DNA from: Streptomyces sp. TLI_105 | Lineage (GTDB): Bacteria; Actinomycetota; Actinomycetes; Streptomycetales; Streptomycetaceae | Length of the DNA: 64,000 bases | Assembly: GCF_900105415.1 (NCBI RefSeq) | Contig: NZ_FNSM01000001.1 | Coordinates: forward strand, 1,364,001-1,428,000 | Direction: 5' to 3' | Part shown: one piece after another, positions 1-10,349 of the stretch | Numbering within the stretch: the first letter of the stretch is position 1 | Layout: every line of letters begins with the position of its first letter | Made by a program: the position numbers and the translations under genes | The notes under the pieces: model-generated | Databases searched by the model: none | What the model saw: the letters and a program-made list of their open reading frames with translations, nothing else | Told to the model about the DNA's origin: nothing

Positions 1-482
1 CGCAGGAAGCGGGAGGCGCCGGAGTCGGCGTCGCCGAGGAGGGCGCTGAGGATGTGCTCGGGGCCGATGTAGGAGACGCCGGACGCCTGCGAGGTGGCGT
101 GGGCGAGGGCGAGGGTCCGCTTGGCCGCCGGGGTGAGCCCGGGCTCGGCGGAGGGTTCGGCGGACTCCCGGGGAAGGACCTCGGCGAGCTGGTCGGCGAG
201 CTTGTCGGGGTTCACCCCGCCCTGGGAGAGGAGCCGGCGGGTCGGCTCGATCTGGGTCGCCGCCCACAGGAGGTGTTCGGTGTCGAGGTCGGAGCTGCCG
301 TCCTCGTCGGCCTTGCGCGCGGCCGTGTTCAGCAGTTCGTGGGAGGACTCGGTCAGCAGCCGTCCGATGGGCACGCGCTGCACCGCGGGGGGCGAGGAGG
401 CCGGCGACATGCCGAAGAACCGGTTGAACAGATCGCTGAACGGATCCGACGAACCGAAGGGTGAACCGAACGCCATCGACAT
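1..482 (-). CDS. Clp protease ATP-binding subunit, N-terminal part (partial)
   Basis: The reading frame starts at ATG 482 and runs off the left edge, so only about 160 residues are visible. An AGGAG ribosome site lies about 6 nt upstream; a second in-frame ATG at 476 is possible. The protein opens with a Phe/Ser-rich stretch (SDLFNRFFGM), then a Clp N-terminal repeat (LLTESSHELLNTA, LDTEHLLWA, then PTRRLL) and a second one (TPAAKRTLALAH, YIGPEHILSALL). This double Clp_N module is the substrate/adaptor-binding part of ClpC-type AAA+ unfoldases that feed ClpP. The AAA+ modules would lie outside the window. The Phe/Ser-rich leader is typical of a Streptomyces Clp ATPase paralogue distinct from the essential ClpC. 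Confidence 0.85.
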   Translation of the reverse strand, partial: MSMAFGSPFGSSDPFSDLFNRFFGMSPASSPPAVQRVPIGRLLTESSHELLNTAARKADEDGSSDLDTEHLLWAATQIEPTRRLLSQGGVNPDKLADQLAEVLPRESAEPSAEPGLTPAAKRTLALAHATSQASGVSYIGPEHILSALLGDADSGASRFL

Positions 483-685
483 GGCAGCTCCTGAAGGGAC
501 GAAAGAGGGTCTTCCCCACTCAAACCCGACGTCGACCGCTCCGCAATCGGAGTGGGACCGGCGGCACGCCGACGCGTCCGCCCCGCGCGGAAGCCCGCCT
601 GCCGCCCCGTACGGAAGCCGACACGCCACCCCATACGGACGCCCGAAATGCCCGGATCGCGGCCCTGTCCGCCGACGATGGCCCC

Positions 686-1993
686 ATGACCTCCGCGCTC
701 CCCCCGAACACCCCGGACCCGGCCCCCGGACCCGGCCCGGCCCCCGGCCCCCAGGTCCGCGCCTCCGCGCTCGTGCGGCACGCCAAGCTGTGGCTCGTAC
801 CGACCGTCCTGTGCGCCCTGGTGTCGTTGCTGCTGTCGCTCCTCTACATGGGCGGCATCCTCAGCCCGAACGACCATCTGGACCGGCTGCCCATCGCCCT
901 GGTCGACGAGGACGAGGGCCGCCCGCTGCCGGGACAGCGGGAGAACCTGGGGAAGCAGATCACCGACTCGGTCGCCTCGGTGGGCTCCTCGAAGACCACC
1001 ATCGACTGGCGCCGCCTCGACCTCGCCGCCGCCCAGGAGGCGCTGGCCTCCGGCAAGGTCTTCGGCGCCCTGGTCGTCCCGGCGGACTTCACCGCGTCCG
1101 TCGCGGCCCTGACCACGAACCGGGCGACGGCCCGCCCGACGCTGACCGTGCTCACCAACCCCGGCCTCGGCAGCCTGGGCTCGTCCCTGGCGTCCCAGAT
1201 CAACCAGAACGCGGCCCACCAGGCCTCGCTGACCATCGGCAGACAGCTCTCGGCCACCTCCGCCGTGCCGACCACGCGGGTGCTCCTGTCCGACCCCGTC
1301 GCGGTCGTCACCCGCGTCGGCCATCCGATCGGCCGGCACAGCGGCCTGGGCCTGACCGCCTTCTACTACACGCTGCTGCTCGTCCTGGGCGGCTTCATCG
1401 GCGGCAACATGATCCACAGCGGTGTCGACACCGCGCTCGGCTACGCCGACAGCGAGATCGGGCCCTGGCACACCCGCCGTCCGACCGTTCCCATCAGCCG
1501 CACCCAGACGCTCGTCCTGAAGATGCTGATGACCGCCGGGATCTCGCTCCTGACCACCACGCTCGTCATGGTCGCCACCATCGGGATCCTGGACATGGAC
1601 GCCGACCACCTGCCGATGCTGTGGCTCTTCTCCTACTGCGCGACGGTCGCCGTCGGCCTGGGCGTCCAGGCCATCAACGCGGCCTTCGGCGGCATCGGCC
1701 AGCTCGTGTCCATGTTCGTCTTCATCGCGCTGGCCCTTCCCTCCTCCGGGGCGACCGTCCCCCTGGAGGCCACCCCCGCCTTCTACCGGTTCCTGGGTAT
1801 CTTCGAGCCGATGCACCAGCTGAGCGCGGGCATCCGGTCCATCCTGTACTTCGACGCCCGAGCCGACGCGGGGCTCGCCCGCGGCTGGATCATGATCGCG
1901 GTGGGCGCGGCGGGGGCCCTGGCGTTCGGCTTCGCCATGACCCACTACTACGACCGCAGAGGGCTGCGCCGCCTCACGCCGCAGCCCGAGTGA
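686..1993 (+). CDS. YhgE/Pip-like (DUF3533/ABC-2) membrane protein
   Basis: A protein of 435 aa with one hydrophobic segment near residues 33-55 (LWLVPTVLCALVSLLLSLLY), a large extracytoplasmic domain, and about five more membrane segments in the C-terminal half. The sequence after TM1 (PIALVDEDEG, later VVPADFTASVAAL) is the conserved start of the YhgE/Pip or DUF3533 family of ABC-2-type permeases. Members are linked to export and phage-receptor-like functions; the substrate is unknown. I chose ATG 686 because everything upstream in frame is Arg/Pro-rich shadow sequence. The gene diverges from the Clp ATPase and converges on recQ across a strong hairpin. The ribosome site is weak. Confidence 0.7.
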   Translation: MTSALPPNTPDPAPGPGPAPGPQVRASALVRHAKLWLVPTVLCALVSLLLSLLYMGGILSPNDHLDRLPIALVDEDEGRPLPGQRENLGKQITDSVASVGSSKTTIDWRRLDLAAAQEALASGKVFGALVVPADFTASVAALTTNRATARPTLTVLTNPGLGSLGSSLASQINQNAAHQASLTIGRQLSATSAVPTTRVLLSDPVAVVTRVGHPIGRHSGLGLTAFYYTLLLVLGGFIGGNMIHSGVDTALGYADSEIGPWHTRRPTVPISRTQTLVLKMLMTAGISLLTTTLVMVATIGILDMDADHLPMLWLFSYCATVAVGLGVQAINAAFGGIGQLVSMFVFIALALPSSGATVPLEATPAFYRFLGIFEPMHQLSAGIRSILYFDARADAGLARGWIMIAVGAAGALAFGFAMTHYYDRRGLRRLTPQPE

Positions 1994-2002
1994 ACGGAAA
2001 CG

Positions 2003-2042
2003 GCCGGAGGCCGTGTCGGATGTCTCCGACACGGCCTCCGGC
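2003..2042. terminator. Bidirectional hairpin terminator
   Basis: A perfect 18-bp inverted repeat (2003-2020 with 2025-2042) with a 4-nt loop lies between the convergent ends of the membrane-protein gene (stop 1993) and recQ (stop 2061). Its position fits an intrinsic terminator serving both strands. Streptomyces terminators often lack a long U tract, as here. Confidence 0.85.
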
Positions 2043-2060
2043 GACCGGGGTGCCCGGGCT

Positions 2061-4130
<2,070 letters not shown>

Positions 4131-4136
4131 TCGTGA

Positions 4137-4159
4137 AGCCTAGCCGTCCGCACCGACAC
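4137..4159 (-). promoter_or_regulatory. PafBC/RecA-NDp-type promoter of recQ
   Basis: Read on the minus strand, GTGTCGGTG is followed by 8 nt and TAGGCT. The published LexA-independent DNA-damage promoter of actinobacteria is tTGTCRgtg-N8-TAnnnT. All strongly conserved bases match. The -10 element ends 6 nt before the recQ ATG at 4130, which would place transcription start at or next to the A of the ATG. Confidence 0.7.
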
Positions 4160-4219
4160 CCCGGTCCCGCCCGGGGCAACCTGTGGAAAACCTCGCCGGA
4201 CGGGACTCTCGGATCGGCG

Positions 4220-6043
4220 TCACCGCAGGCCGGCCGCCGCAGGGGCGTCGTCGATGAAGCCGCCCGACTGGTGCTGCCACAGTTTCGCGTAGGCCCCCTC
4301 GGCGGTGAGCAGCTCCTGGTGCGTGCCCTGCTCGACGATCCGTCCGCGGTCGAGGACGACGAGCCGGTCCATCGTGGCCACCGTGCTCAGCCGGTGGGCG
4401 ACCACGAGCGCCGTCCGCCCCTCCATGAGCCGCCACAGCGCGTCCTGCACGAGCATCTCGCTCTCGGAGTCCAGGGCGCTGGTCGCCTCGTCGAGCAGCA
4501 GGATCGGGGCGTCGCGCAGGATCGCCCGGGCGAGGGCGACCCGCTGGCGCTGGCCGCCGGACAGCTTCACGCCCCGCTCGCCGACCATGGTGTCGAAGCC
4601 CTCGGGGAGGGCGTCCGCGAACTCCGTGACGTGCGCCGCCTCGGCCGCGCGCCGGATCTCGGCCTCGGTGGCCTCCGGCCGGGCGAAGGCGATGTTCTCC
4701 CGCAGGGTGCGGTGGAACATGGCGGGGTCCTGCGGCACGTACGCGATCATGCTGCGCAGTTCGGTCTGCCGGAGCCGGCTGATGTCCTGGCCGCCGATCG
4801 TGATCCGGCCGCCGTCGATGTCCGTCATCCGCAGGAGCAGCCGGGTGAGGGTGGTCTTGCCGCCGCCGGACCGGCCGACGAATCCGATCTTCGCGCCGCT
4901 GGGCACGTCCAGGTCGAGGCCCTCGAAGAGCGGCTCTGCGCCCGTGTGGGCGAAGGTCACCTTCTCGAACCGCACCTCGGCGTTCTCGGGCCGGAGGGGT
5001 TCCGGGGTCTCCGGGTCGAGGACGGTCGGCTTGTCGAGGAGGAGCTCGGTGAACTGCGCGGCCTCCGTCATCGAGCTTTCCAGGCGCCGGTAGATCTGGT
5101 TGAACTCGAACATGATCCGGGTGGCGTTGGCGTAGTACGTGAAGGCGACGATGACGGCCTCCACGCCGTGCTCTCCCCCGCCGAGGGCGACGGCGAGGAC
5201 GAGTCCGAGGACGTTCGTCAGGACGGACATCGGCGCGACGAGCGTGTCGATGCGCAGGTTGCCGTAGTCCCAGGAGCGCAGGGTGAGCCGCCGGGACTCC
5301 GCGACGCGGGAGCGGTGTTCGGCGGCCTCGCGCCGCTCGGCGCCGAAGGACCGGACCGTGTCCATGTTGGTCAGGCTGTCGGCGACGTGGCCCGAGACCC
5401 GGGCGATCGCCTGTTCGCGCCGGGCGACGAGCGCCTGCCGGCGCCGGATGAGCGGTGTCACGCCGACGCCCGTGACGGCGATGAGGAGCAGGAGTCCGAC
5501 CACGAGCAGCGGGTCGTACTGCCAGAGCACCACGGAGGCGAAGACGAGCGGCACGAAGCTGCCCATGACCGAGAAGGTCAGGGTGTCGACGCACTCCTCG
5601 AAGCGGGAGGCGAAGCTGAGGACCCGTTTGGTCAGCGATCCGGCGAAGTTGTCGTGGAAGAACGCGGCGTCCTTGGCGAACAGTTCGTCCATGCCGATGA
5701 CGTACAGGTTCTCGATGCCGCGCGCGTCGAGGCGGTTCAGGCAGTGCAGCCCGACGCGCCACAGGGCCTCTCCGAGCAGCAGGACGCCGGCGAAGACGAG
5801 GACGTACGGGAGGAGCGGGCCGATCCCTCCGCCGGTGTCGTGGCCGACGATGCGGCCGACGAGCTTGGCGACGACGAGGGGAGCGATGTAGTTGATGCCG
5901 ATGTTGCCGAGTGCCGGCAGGAGGAGGGCGGGAGCGGTCAGCCGTCGGAGGCGGACCAGTTCCCGTCCGTAGAAGCGGACTGCGAGGAGTACCGAGCCTT
6001 TGTTCGGCAAACCTTCGCGCGATTCAGGTGATCCCATACCCAA
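4220..6043 (-). CDS. ABC exporter, fused permease-ATPase
   Basis: A half-size ABC exporter of 607 aa that would work as a dimer in the membrane. The N-terminal two thirds holds about six membrane segments (for example residues 36-60, 80-93, 160-195, 275-305). The nucleotide-binding domain follows: Walker A GRSGGGKT (390-397), Q-loop VPQDP (436-440), signature LSGGQ (494-498), Walker B ILLLDEA (514-520) and an H-loop (VAHRLST). The start is ATG 6043; ATG 6037 is an in-frame alternative. The gene lies 89 bp upstream of recQ on the same strand, but recQ seems to have its own promoter. The substrate cannot be read from sequence. Confidence 0.85.
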   Translation of the reverse strand: MGMGSPESREGLPNKGSVLLAVRFYGRELVRLRRLTAPALLLPALGNIGINYIAPLVVAKLVGRIVGHDTGGGIGPLLPYVLVFAGVLLLGEALWRVGLHCLNRLDARGIENLYVIGMDELFAKDAAFFHDNFAGSLTKRVLSFASRFEECVDTLTFSVMGSFVPLVFASVVLWQYDPLLVVGLLLLIAVTGVGVTPLIRRRQALVARREQAIARVSGHVADSLTNMDTVRSFGAERREAAEHRSRVAESRRLTLRSWDYGNLRIDTLVAPMSVLTNVLGLVLAVALGGGEHGVEAVIVAFTYYANATRIMFEFNQIYRRLESSMTEAAQFTELLLDKPTVLDPETPEPLRPENAEVRFEKVTFAHTGAEPLFEGLDLDVPSGAKIGFVGRSGGGKTTLTRLLLRMTDIDGGRITIGGQDISRLRQTELRSMIAYVPQDPAMFHRTLRENIAFARPEATEAEIRRAAEAAHVTEFADALPEGFDTMVGERGVKLSGGQRQRVALARAILRDAPILLLDEATSALDSESEMLVQDALWRLMEGRTALVVAHRLSTVATMDRLVVLDRGRIVEQGTHQELLTAEGAYAKLWQHQSGGFIDDAPAAAGLR

Positions 6044-6155
6044 CCCTGTGCTGTCGTACCGAAGGTGAGCAAAAGGAGTCTCCCGTGCGGGCGCTCGCGC
6101 GGTCCAAGCATTTTTCTCCGGTGGTGGACACCGGGTGGAACACGTGCGGAGAGGC

Positions 6156-6190
6156 GACGGGCCCGCCGGAAGGATCCCGGCGGGCCCGTC
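6156..6190 (-). terminator. Hairpin terminator after lipoprotein gene
   Basis: A perfect 14-bp stem (6156-6169 with 6177-6190) and a 7-nt loop lie immediately downstream of the lipoprotein stop codon at 6195 on the minus strand. Confidence 0.75.
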
Positions 6191-6194
6191 TCGC

Positions 6195-6704
6195 TCAGGA
6201 GCCTTGCGCGGCCGTCGGGTTGACGGCGTCGAAGACCATGGTCCCGGCCCCGGGATCCAGGTGGAACGATCCGGTGTAGACGCCCCGGGTGACCTCGGAG
6301 GTGAACTCCTCGCTCGTCCGCCACTCCGTGCCCTCGGGCACCTCGGGCACGATGCTTCCCAGGACGGCCGGCGGCTGTGCGGCGGGCACCCAGTCGTACT
6401 CCTTCAGGAGCCGCCGGACGTCAGCCTCGGCGAGGGTCGCCACACCGGAGAGCCGGACGTCGGTGGGGCCGGGCACCCGGGAGTTCGCCTGGCCGAGGGG
6501 GGCCGCGGCCCATTCGACGCCGGTGAACCTCCCGAACTGCGGGAACCGCTTCTCCACCGGTTCCCGGTCCGTCCTGACCTCCGCCTCCGGAGGCTGCTGC
6601 GAGGCCGTGCCGGTCCGCGACCCGGCCACGTCACCGCAGCCGCCGACCAGGCTCAGCACCATCAGGACTCCGGCCGCCGTTCGGCGCGGACCACCCTGAC
6701 CCAT
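6195..6704 (-). CDS. Secreted lipoprotein of unknown function
   Basis: A protein of 169 aa with a type II signal peptide: two Arg, a hydrophobic stretch (TAAGVLMVLSLV) and a lipobox LVGGC with Cys at residue 23. It should be lipid-anchored on the outer face of the membrane. The mature part is acidic and contains no domain I recognise. It has Trp-rich and Pro-rich patches (EYDWVPAAQPP, YTGSFHLDPG) and ends with FDAVNPTAAQGS. The gene is flanked by a hairpin terminator on its 3' side and the tRNA-Leu terminator on its 5' side, so it is probably monocistronic. Confidence 0.8.
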   Translation of the reverse strand: MGQGGPRRTAAGVLMVLSLVGGCGDVAGSRTGTASQQPPEAEVRTDREPVEKRFPQFGRFTGVEWAAAPLGQANSRVPGPTDVRLSGVATLAEADVRRLLKEYDWVPAAQPPAVLGSIVPEVPEGTEWRTSEEFTSEVTRGVYTGSFHLDPGAGTMVFDAVNPTAAQGS

Positions 6705-6740
6705 CGGCCACCCCCCGGTGCCATGTGACGAAGCGCGGAA

Positions 6741-6784
6741 ACACCACGTGGTGGTCGGGAACGTTCCCGACCACCACGTGGTGT
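6741..6784 (-). terminator. 44-bp perfect palindrome downstream of tRNA-Leu
   Basis: Bases 6741-6762 are the exact reverse complement of 6763-6784, with no spacer. The palindrome starts 7 nt after the 3' end of the tRNA-Leu gene on the minus strand and is followed by TTT. Termination of the tRNA transcript is the simplest role. It also lies just upstream of the lipoprotein gene (start 6704), so an operator role is possible. Confidence 0.7.
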
Positions 6785-6790
6785 TCTTCT

Positions 6791-6876
6791 TGTGTCCGAG
6801 GGGGGACTTGAACCCCCACGCCCGATAAAGGGCACTAGCACCTCAAGCTAGCGCGTCTGCCATTCCGCCACCCGGA
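6791..6876 (-). tRNA. tRNA-Leu (anticodon GAG)
   Basis: On the minus strand the 86-nt sequence begins GTCCGGGTGGCGGAATGG. It shows a 7-bp acceptor stem (GTCCGGG with CTCGGAC, one G-U pair), the anticodon arm CTAGC-TTGAGGT-GCTAG with anticodon GAG, a long class II variable arm, and a T loop with TTCAAGT. The discriminator base is A and CCA is not encoded, as usual for many Streptomyces tRNAs. It reads CUC and CUU leucine codons. Confidence 0.95.
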
Positions 6877-6985
6877 CCGGGTGATTGCCGCTTCGGGGTT
6901 TCCCCGTGGCGACGGAGAACAATCTACCAGGCCTTCGGGGTGCTCTTCACCCACGTTTCCGGTGGTCAGCGGGGCGGGGCGGGCG

Positions 6986-8149
6986 TCACGGGGAGACCGT
7001 GGCGGCCGGCGGGGTCCAGCGGTGGGTACGCGGCGGTCCCGTCGGGAGGCCGTAGTCCTTCTTGAGGTGCTCGGGGATGGCGTAGTGCATGACGCGGCCG
7101 CGGGTGAGGGAGGACAGTTCGAGGACGGTGGCGAGGTGGCCGAGGCGGTCCAGGGCCCAGGCGCCGAGCGGGGAGCGGTCCTCGATGGTCTCCAGGACGC
7201 CGAGGAGGTGGGGGACGGCCTTGACGACGGTGTCCCAGGGCGTGCGGGGGACCTCCAGCCAGTCGCCGCAGGTGTCGCCGACGAGGTGGCGGATGAGCGC
7301 GGAGACGATCGGGTCGAAGAAGGTGCCGGGGACGACCTCCTCGTAGAGGTCGATGAGCTGCCGGGTCAGGTGGACGCCCTCGGGAGAGGGTCCCATGTGG
7401 CGGATCATGTACAGGTCGAGGAAGCGGCGGGCCTCGTCGAGGGTCTTCGGGACGGCGTCCTGGTCGACGCCCAGCATCGCGCCGACCACGCGCCAGGCGT
7501 AGGAGTAGGCGTCGGCTCCCTCGGAGGACATGTGGATGCCGAGGCGGTGCAGGCTGTCGAGGACGAGCATCGAGAAGAACATCTGCCCGCCGATCATGTC
7601 CTCCTGACAGATCGGCACCCCCAGGGCCTCGACGTCCCAGCGGTCCTCGCGCCTGAGGTGGTGCCGGATGGAGGCGTGCAGCAGGCGGACCTTCTGCGCG
7701 GCCGGGACGAAGCGGCCGCCGGCCTCGAAGGCGTCGGGCCGCATGAGGTACACGGTGAACTGGCCGGTCTCCGCCATCCGCTTGGAGGGGTACTTCAGAC
7801 CGTGCGTCGCCGACAGCAGCTTCGCCACGTGCGGGACGAGGTAGCAGGCGGGCATGGAGGCGAAGGAGAGCGCGGTCGAGATGTGCACGTTGTTGTCGAT
7901 GAAGAACAGCCGGGCCTTCTCCATCTCCCCCCAGTCCACCCAGGACGGCGGGGCGCTCGTGGCGTGGAGGTACTCCCGGGCGACCTCGGGAAGCCCGTCC
8001 GGCAGGGGGGAGCCGGCGGTGGAGACGTACCGCATGAGGGTGTTGAACGTGCCGACCTCCCCGCGCTCGAAGAGGGTGGCGACCGTGGCGTCGGCGAGTT
8101 CGTCGCCGGTGTGCCGCAGGGCGTCCATGGACGCCTCGGTGGGGGTCAT
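6986..8149 (-). CDS. MpaB/rubber oxygenase (Lcp-like, DUF2236) family protein
   Basis: A protein of 387 aa matching the oxygenase MpaB/rubber oxygenase catalytic family (DUF2236). The all-helical domain spans roughly residues 25-330, with the family signatures TFNTLMRYVSTAG, GQFTVYLMRPDA, KVRLLHASIRHHL (proposed haem-binding His region) and GGQMFFSMLVL. Lcp members are b-type haem enzymes that cleave polyisoprene; MpaB cleaves the prenyl side chain in mycophenolic acid synthesis. The gene is 22 bp downstream of a polyprenyl diphosphate synthase in the same operon, which suggests an isoprenoid substrate. This is inference. No signal peptide is visible, unlike secreted Lcp. Confidence 0.8.
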   Translation of the reverse strand: MTPTEASMDALRHTGDELADATVATLFERGEVGTFNTLMRYVSTAGSPLPDGLPEVAREYLHATSAPPSWVDWGEMEKARLFFIDNNVHISTALSFASMPACYLVPHVAKLLSATHGLKYPSKRMAETGQFTVYLMRPDAFEAGGRFVPAAQKVRLLHASIRHHLRREDRWDVEALGVPICQEDMIGGQMFFSMLVLDSLHRLGIHMSSEGADAYSYAWRVVGAMLGVDQDAVPKTLDEARRFLDLYMIRHMGPSPEGVHLTRQLIDLYEEVVPGTFFDPIVSALIRHLVGDTCGDWLEVPRTPWDTVVKAVPHLLGVLETIEDRSPLGAWALDRLGHLATVLELSSLTRGRVMHYAIPEHLKKDYGLPTGPPRTHRWTPPAATVSP

Positions 8150-8171
8150 GGGCAGGGCTCCTTGTGCTGCG

Positions 8172-9227
8172 TCAGGAACGGCGGACCGTGGCCGAGTGCG
8201 CCAGGGCGGTGAGCGCGGCGGCGGGGGCCGCGGGAAGGTTCAGCCCGTCGAGGGCGCGAAGGGCCTCCTCGACCCGCTCGGTGATCATGGCCTCGACCCG
8301 GTCGGGCGCCTTCAGCCGCCGCATCACCTCGCGTACGGCCTCCAGGGCGTCCCCGTCGGGTTCGCGCCGGCCGAGCAGCTCGCGCAGCCGTCCGCGTTCC
8401 TCGGCGCCGGCGAGCCGCCAGGTCTCGGCGAGCAGGGTCGTGGGCCGGTGTCCGCGGACGTCGTCGGCGTCGGCCTTGCCGGTGGCGCCGGGGTCGCCGA
8501 ACAGGCCGAGCAGGTCGTCCCTCAGCTGGAAGGCCTCGCCCAGCGGCACCCCGTACGCGGAACAGCCCTCGCGCAGGCGGCCGCCCGCCCCGGCCAGGGC
8601 GCCGCCGATCAGCAGGGGCTGCTCGACGGTGTACTTGGCGGTCTTGTAGCGGATCACCTTCAGCGAGGCCGTCGTGTCCGGGGCGGCGCCCGTGCGCAGG
8701 ATCTCCAGGGACTCCCCCGCGACGAGGTCCCGGGCGAGCGCCGCCCAGAGCGGTCGGGCCCGGCCGAGGTAGGCGGCGGGCAGGCCGCTGGTGACGAAGA
8801 GCTGCCCGGCGAGCGACATGAGCAGGTCGCCGACCAGCATCGCGAGCGACCGGGCTCCCGCGGCGGGCCGCGGGTGGTGCTCCACCGCGCCGCGCAGGGC
8901 CATGTGCGCGGTGGGCCGGCCGTGCCGCAGCGGGCTGTCGTCGATCAGGTCGTCGTGCACGACGGCGGCCGCGTGCACGAGCTCCATGGACGCCGCCGCC
9001 CGCACCAGCGCGTCGCTGTCGGGCTGCCCGGCCGCGCGCCAGCCCCAGTAGCAGAACGCGGCCCGCAGCCGTTTGCCGTCCGCGACCGCCGCCTCCAGCT
9101 GGTCCGCCACCGGCCCCAGGGCCGGGTCGACCGCCGCGAGCTCCTCGGCCTCCAGGGCGACGTGGCTGCGCAGCACCTCGTCAACGCGCGCCTTGAACGC
9201 GGCCGGCGCCCAGCGCTCAGCCGCCAT
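8172..9227 (-). CDS. Polyprenyl (geranylgeranyl-type) diphosphate synthase
   Basis: A trans-isoprenyl diphosphate synthase of 351 aa that condenses isopentenyl diphosphate with allylic diphosphates. The first Asp-rich motif is VHDDLIDDSPLRHGRP (residues 90-105, DDxxD at 92-96), with the following RRG-like arginine region. The second Asp-rich motif is LRDDLLGLFGD (235-245). Product length cannot be read confidently, but the length and FARM neighbourhood fit GGPP synthases of Streptomyces terpene and hopanoid loci. The start at 9227 overlaps the stop of the small upstream gene by 11 nt, indicating translational coupling; the MpaB-like gene follows at 22 bp. Confidence 0.9.
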   Translation of the reverse strand: MAAERWAPAAFKARVDEVLRSHVALEAEELAAVDPALGPVADQLEAAVADGKRLRAAFCYWGWRAAGQPDSDALVRAAASMELVHAAAVVHDDLIDDSPLRHGRPTAHMALRGAVEHHPRPAAGARSLAMLVGDLLMSLAGQLFVTSGLPAAYLGRARPLWAALARDLVAGESLEILRTGAAPDTTASLKVIRYKTAKYTVEQPLLIGGALAGAGGRLREGCSAYGVPLGEAFQLRDDLLGLFGDPGATGKADADDVRGHRPTTLLAETWRLAGAEERGRLRELLGRREPDGDALEAVREVMRRLKAPDRVEAMITERVEEALRALDGLNLPAAPAAALTALAHSATVRRS

Positions 9228-9495
9228 CGCGGGACCGCCGCGCCAGCACGTGCCGGGCGAGCACCTCCAGGTGCGCCGGCGGCGGGGACACGTACCGGTC
9301 GAGCACGAGACGGCCGCGCGCCTCCAGGTCCCGCTCGGCCTCGGCCGCCATCTCGGCGGTGTCCGACCGCCTCAGCAGCCCCCGCACGAGCCCGAGCCCC
9401 GAGCCGATGGTGCTCACCGCCAGATCCGCGAGCCCCGCCGCCAGTAACACCGCCCGCTCGTCCAGACCCCCACGGGATCCCGATTCTCGCACCAT
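9217..9495 (-). CDS. Small protein coupled to polyprenyl synthase
   Basis: A small protein of 92 aa starting at ATG 9495 behind a good ribosome site (GGAGGGG). Residues 14-38 form a Gly/Ala/Leu-rich, weakly hydrophobic helix (VLLAAGLADLAVSTIGSGLG), followed by a charged helical region (AEAERDLEARGRLVLDRY) and an Arg-rich tail. I do not recognise the family. Its 3' end overlaps the start of the polyprenyl synthase by 11 nt, so the two are translationally coupled. It may act as a membrane anchor or partner for the synthase and oxygenase. That role is inferred only from gene order. Confidence 0.7.
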   Translation of the reverse strand: MVRESGSRGGLDERAVLLAAGLADLAVSTIGSGLGLVRGLLRRSDTAEMAAEAERDLEARGRLVLDRYVSPPPAHLEVLARHVLARRSRDGG

Positions 9496-9897
9496 GTCCC
9501 CTCCCCGGTCCCCTGTCACCCTTCGCTCCCAGCGTGGCGGCCGGCCGGCGGGCGCAGCGGCGGAACTCACCAACGAGTGATCCACTCGCCGATACGTACG
9601 AGTCGCGCGGGGGCTCGGCCCACCTCGTCCGGCGAGCGCCGTCGGCGTCGTACCGCGCCGGGCCGAGGCGCTCGAAGGAGCGCGGCCGACCGGACACGGG
9701 CCGGTGGCCCCGACGCCGTTGGAACAGGGCGGCGTTGCACAGGATGCCGTCGAGGTGCCCGGCGGGGTGGTGCCGGTGGTGGGCGGGGGCTCCGCGAGGG
9801 CGGGGACATCGGCCGGGCGGCACCCGACGGGCGGCGGGGACGTCAGGCGTGAAGCGGGCCGTGCCGGGCAGGTGCCGGACGTACGAGGAGGCTTGTG
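9496..9897. other. Divergent intergenic region, no gene seen
   Basis: About 400 bp separate the prenyl-synthase operon (minus) from the STAS gene (plus). Open frames here have no family signal and only shadow-type composition. A small inverted repeat (CGAGT, 5 nt, ACTCG) lies at 9574-9588. Promoters for both directions are expected, but I cannot assign -10/-35 elements with confidence. Confidence 0.4.
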
Positions 9898-10209
9898 ATG
9901 GCAGTCCGTGACGATCCGTACGTGATCCGTGTGATCGGCGACATGGACCTCAACAACGCGGAGGAGCTGCGCACCGCGCTCATGAGGGCCGTCGAAGGGA
10001 CACCCCCCGGTTCCGAGGTCGTCGTCGACCTCCAGAACTCGTCGTTCTGCGACTCCGCGGGGCTCAACGCGCTGCTGGCCGCGAGGGAGCGGGCGTGGGT
10101 CTCGGGGCACGCGCTCAGGCTCGCGGCGCCCAGCCATCAGATGGTGCGGCTGCTGGAGCTCACGGGCACGGAGGACCTCTTCGTCCTCGGCCCGGCCGTG
10201 CCGGGCTGA
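9898..10209 (+). CDS. STAS-domain anti-sigma factor antagonist
   Basis: A single STAS domain of 103 aa like SpoIIAA/BldG/RsbV. The phosphorylatable serine sits in SFCDSAGLNALL (Ser53), the site kinased by anti-sigma factors and dephosphorylated by SpoIIE-type PP2C enzymes. The ATG at 9898 has AGGAGG 6 nt upstream; a GTG at 9895 is too close. No partner kinase gene is adjacent. A SpoIIE-type phosphatase with its own kinase domain is encoded at 28364-30733, but a link is speculative. Confidence 0.9.
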   Translation: MAVRDDPYVIRVIGDMDLNNAEELRTALMRAVEGTPPGSEVVVDLQNSSFCDSAGLNALLAARERAWVSGHALRLAAPSHQMVRLLELTGTEDLFVLGPAVPG

Positions 10210-10349
10210 GACGGCCCGCCGCTTCGCACCACCGGCTCCGGGGCGGGGTGAGTAGGCCCGCTCGCCCCGGGTAGCCGCCGCAGCGACATCGCCGAGCTTC
10301 CGGGGCGGGGGAGCGTCCGTCGTCCCGGACGGACGGGAAGGTGGCCACC

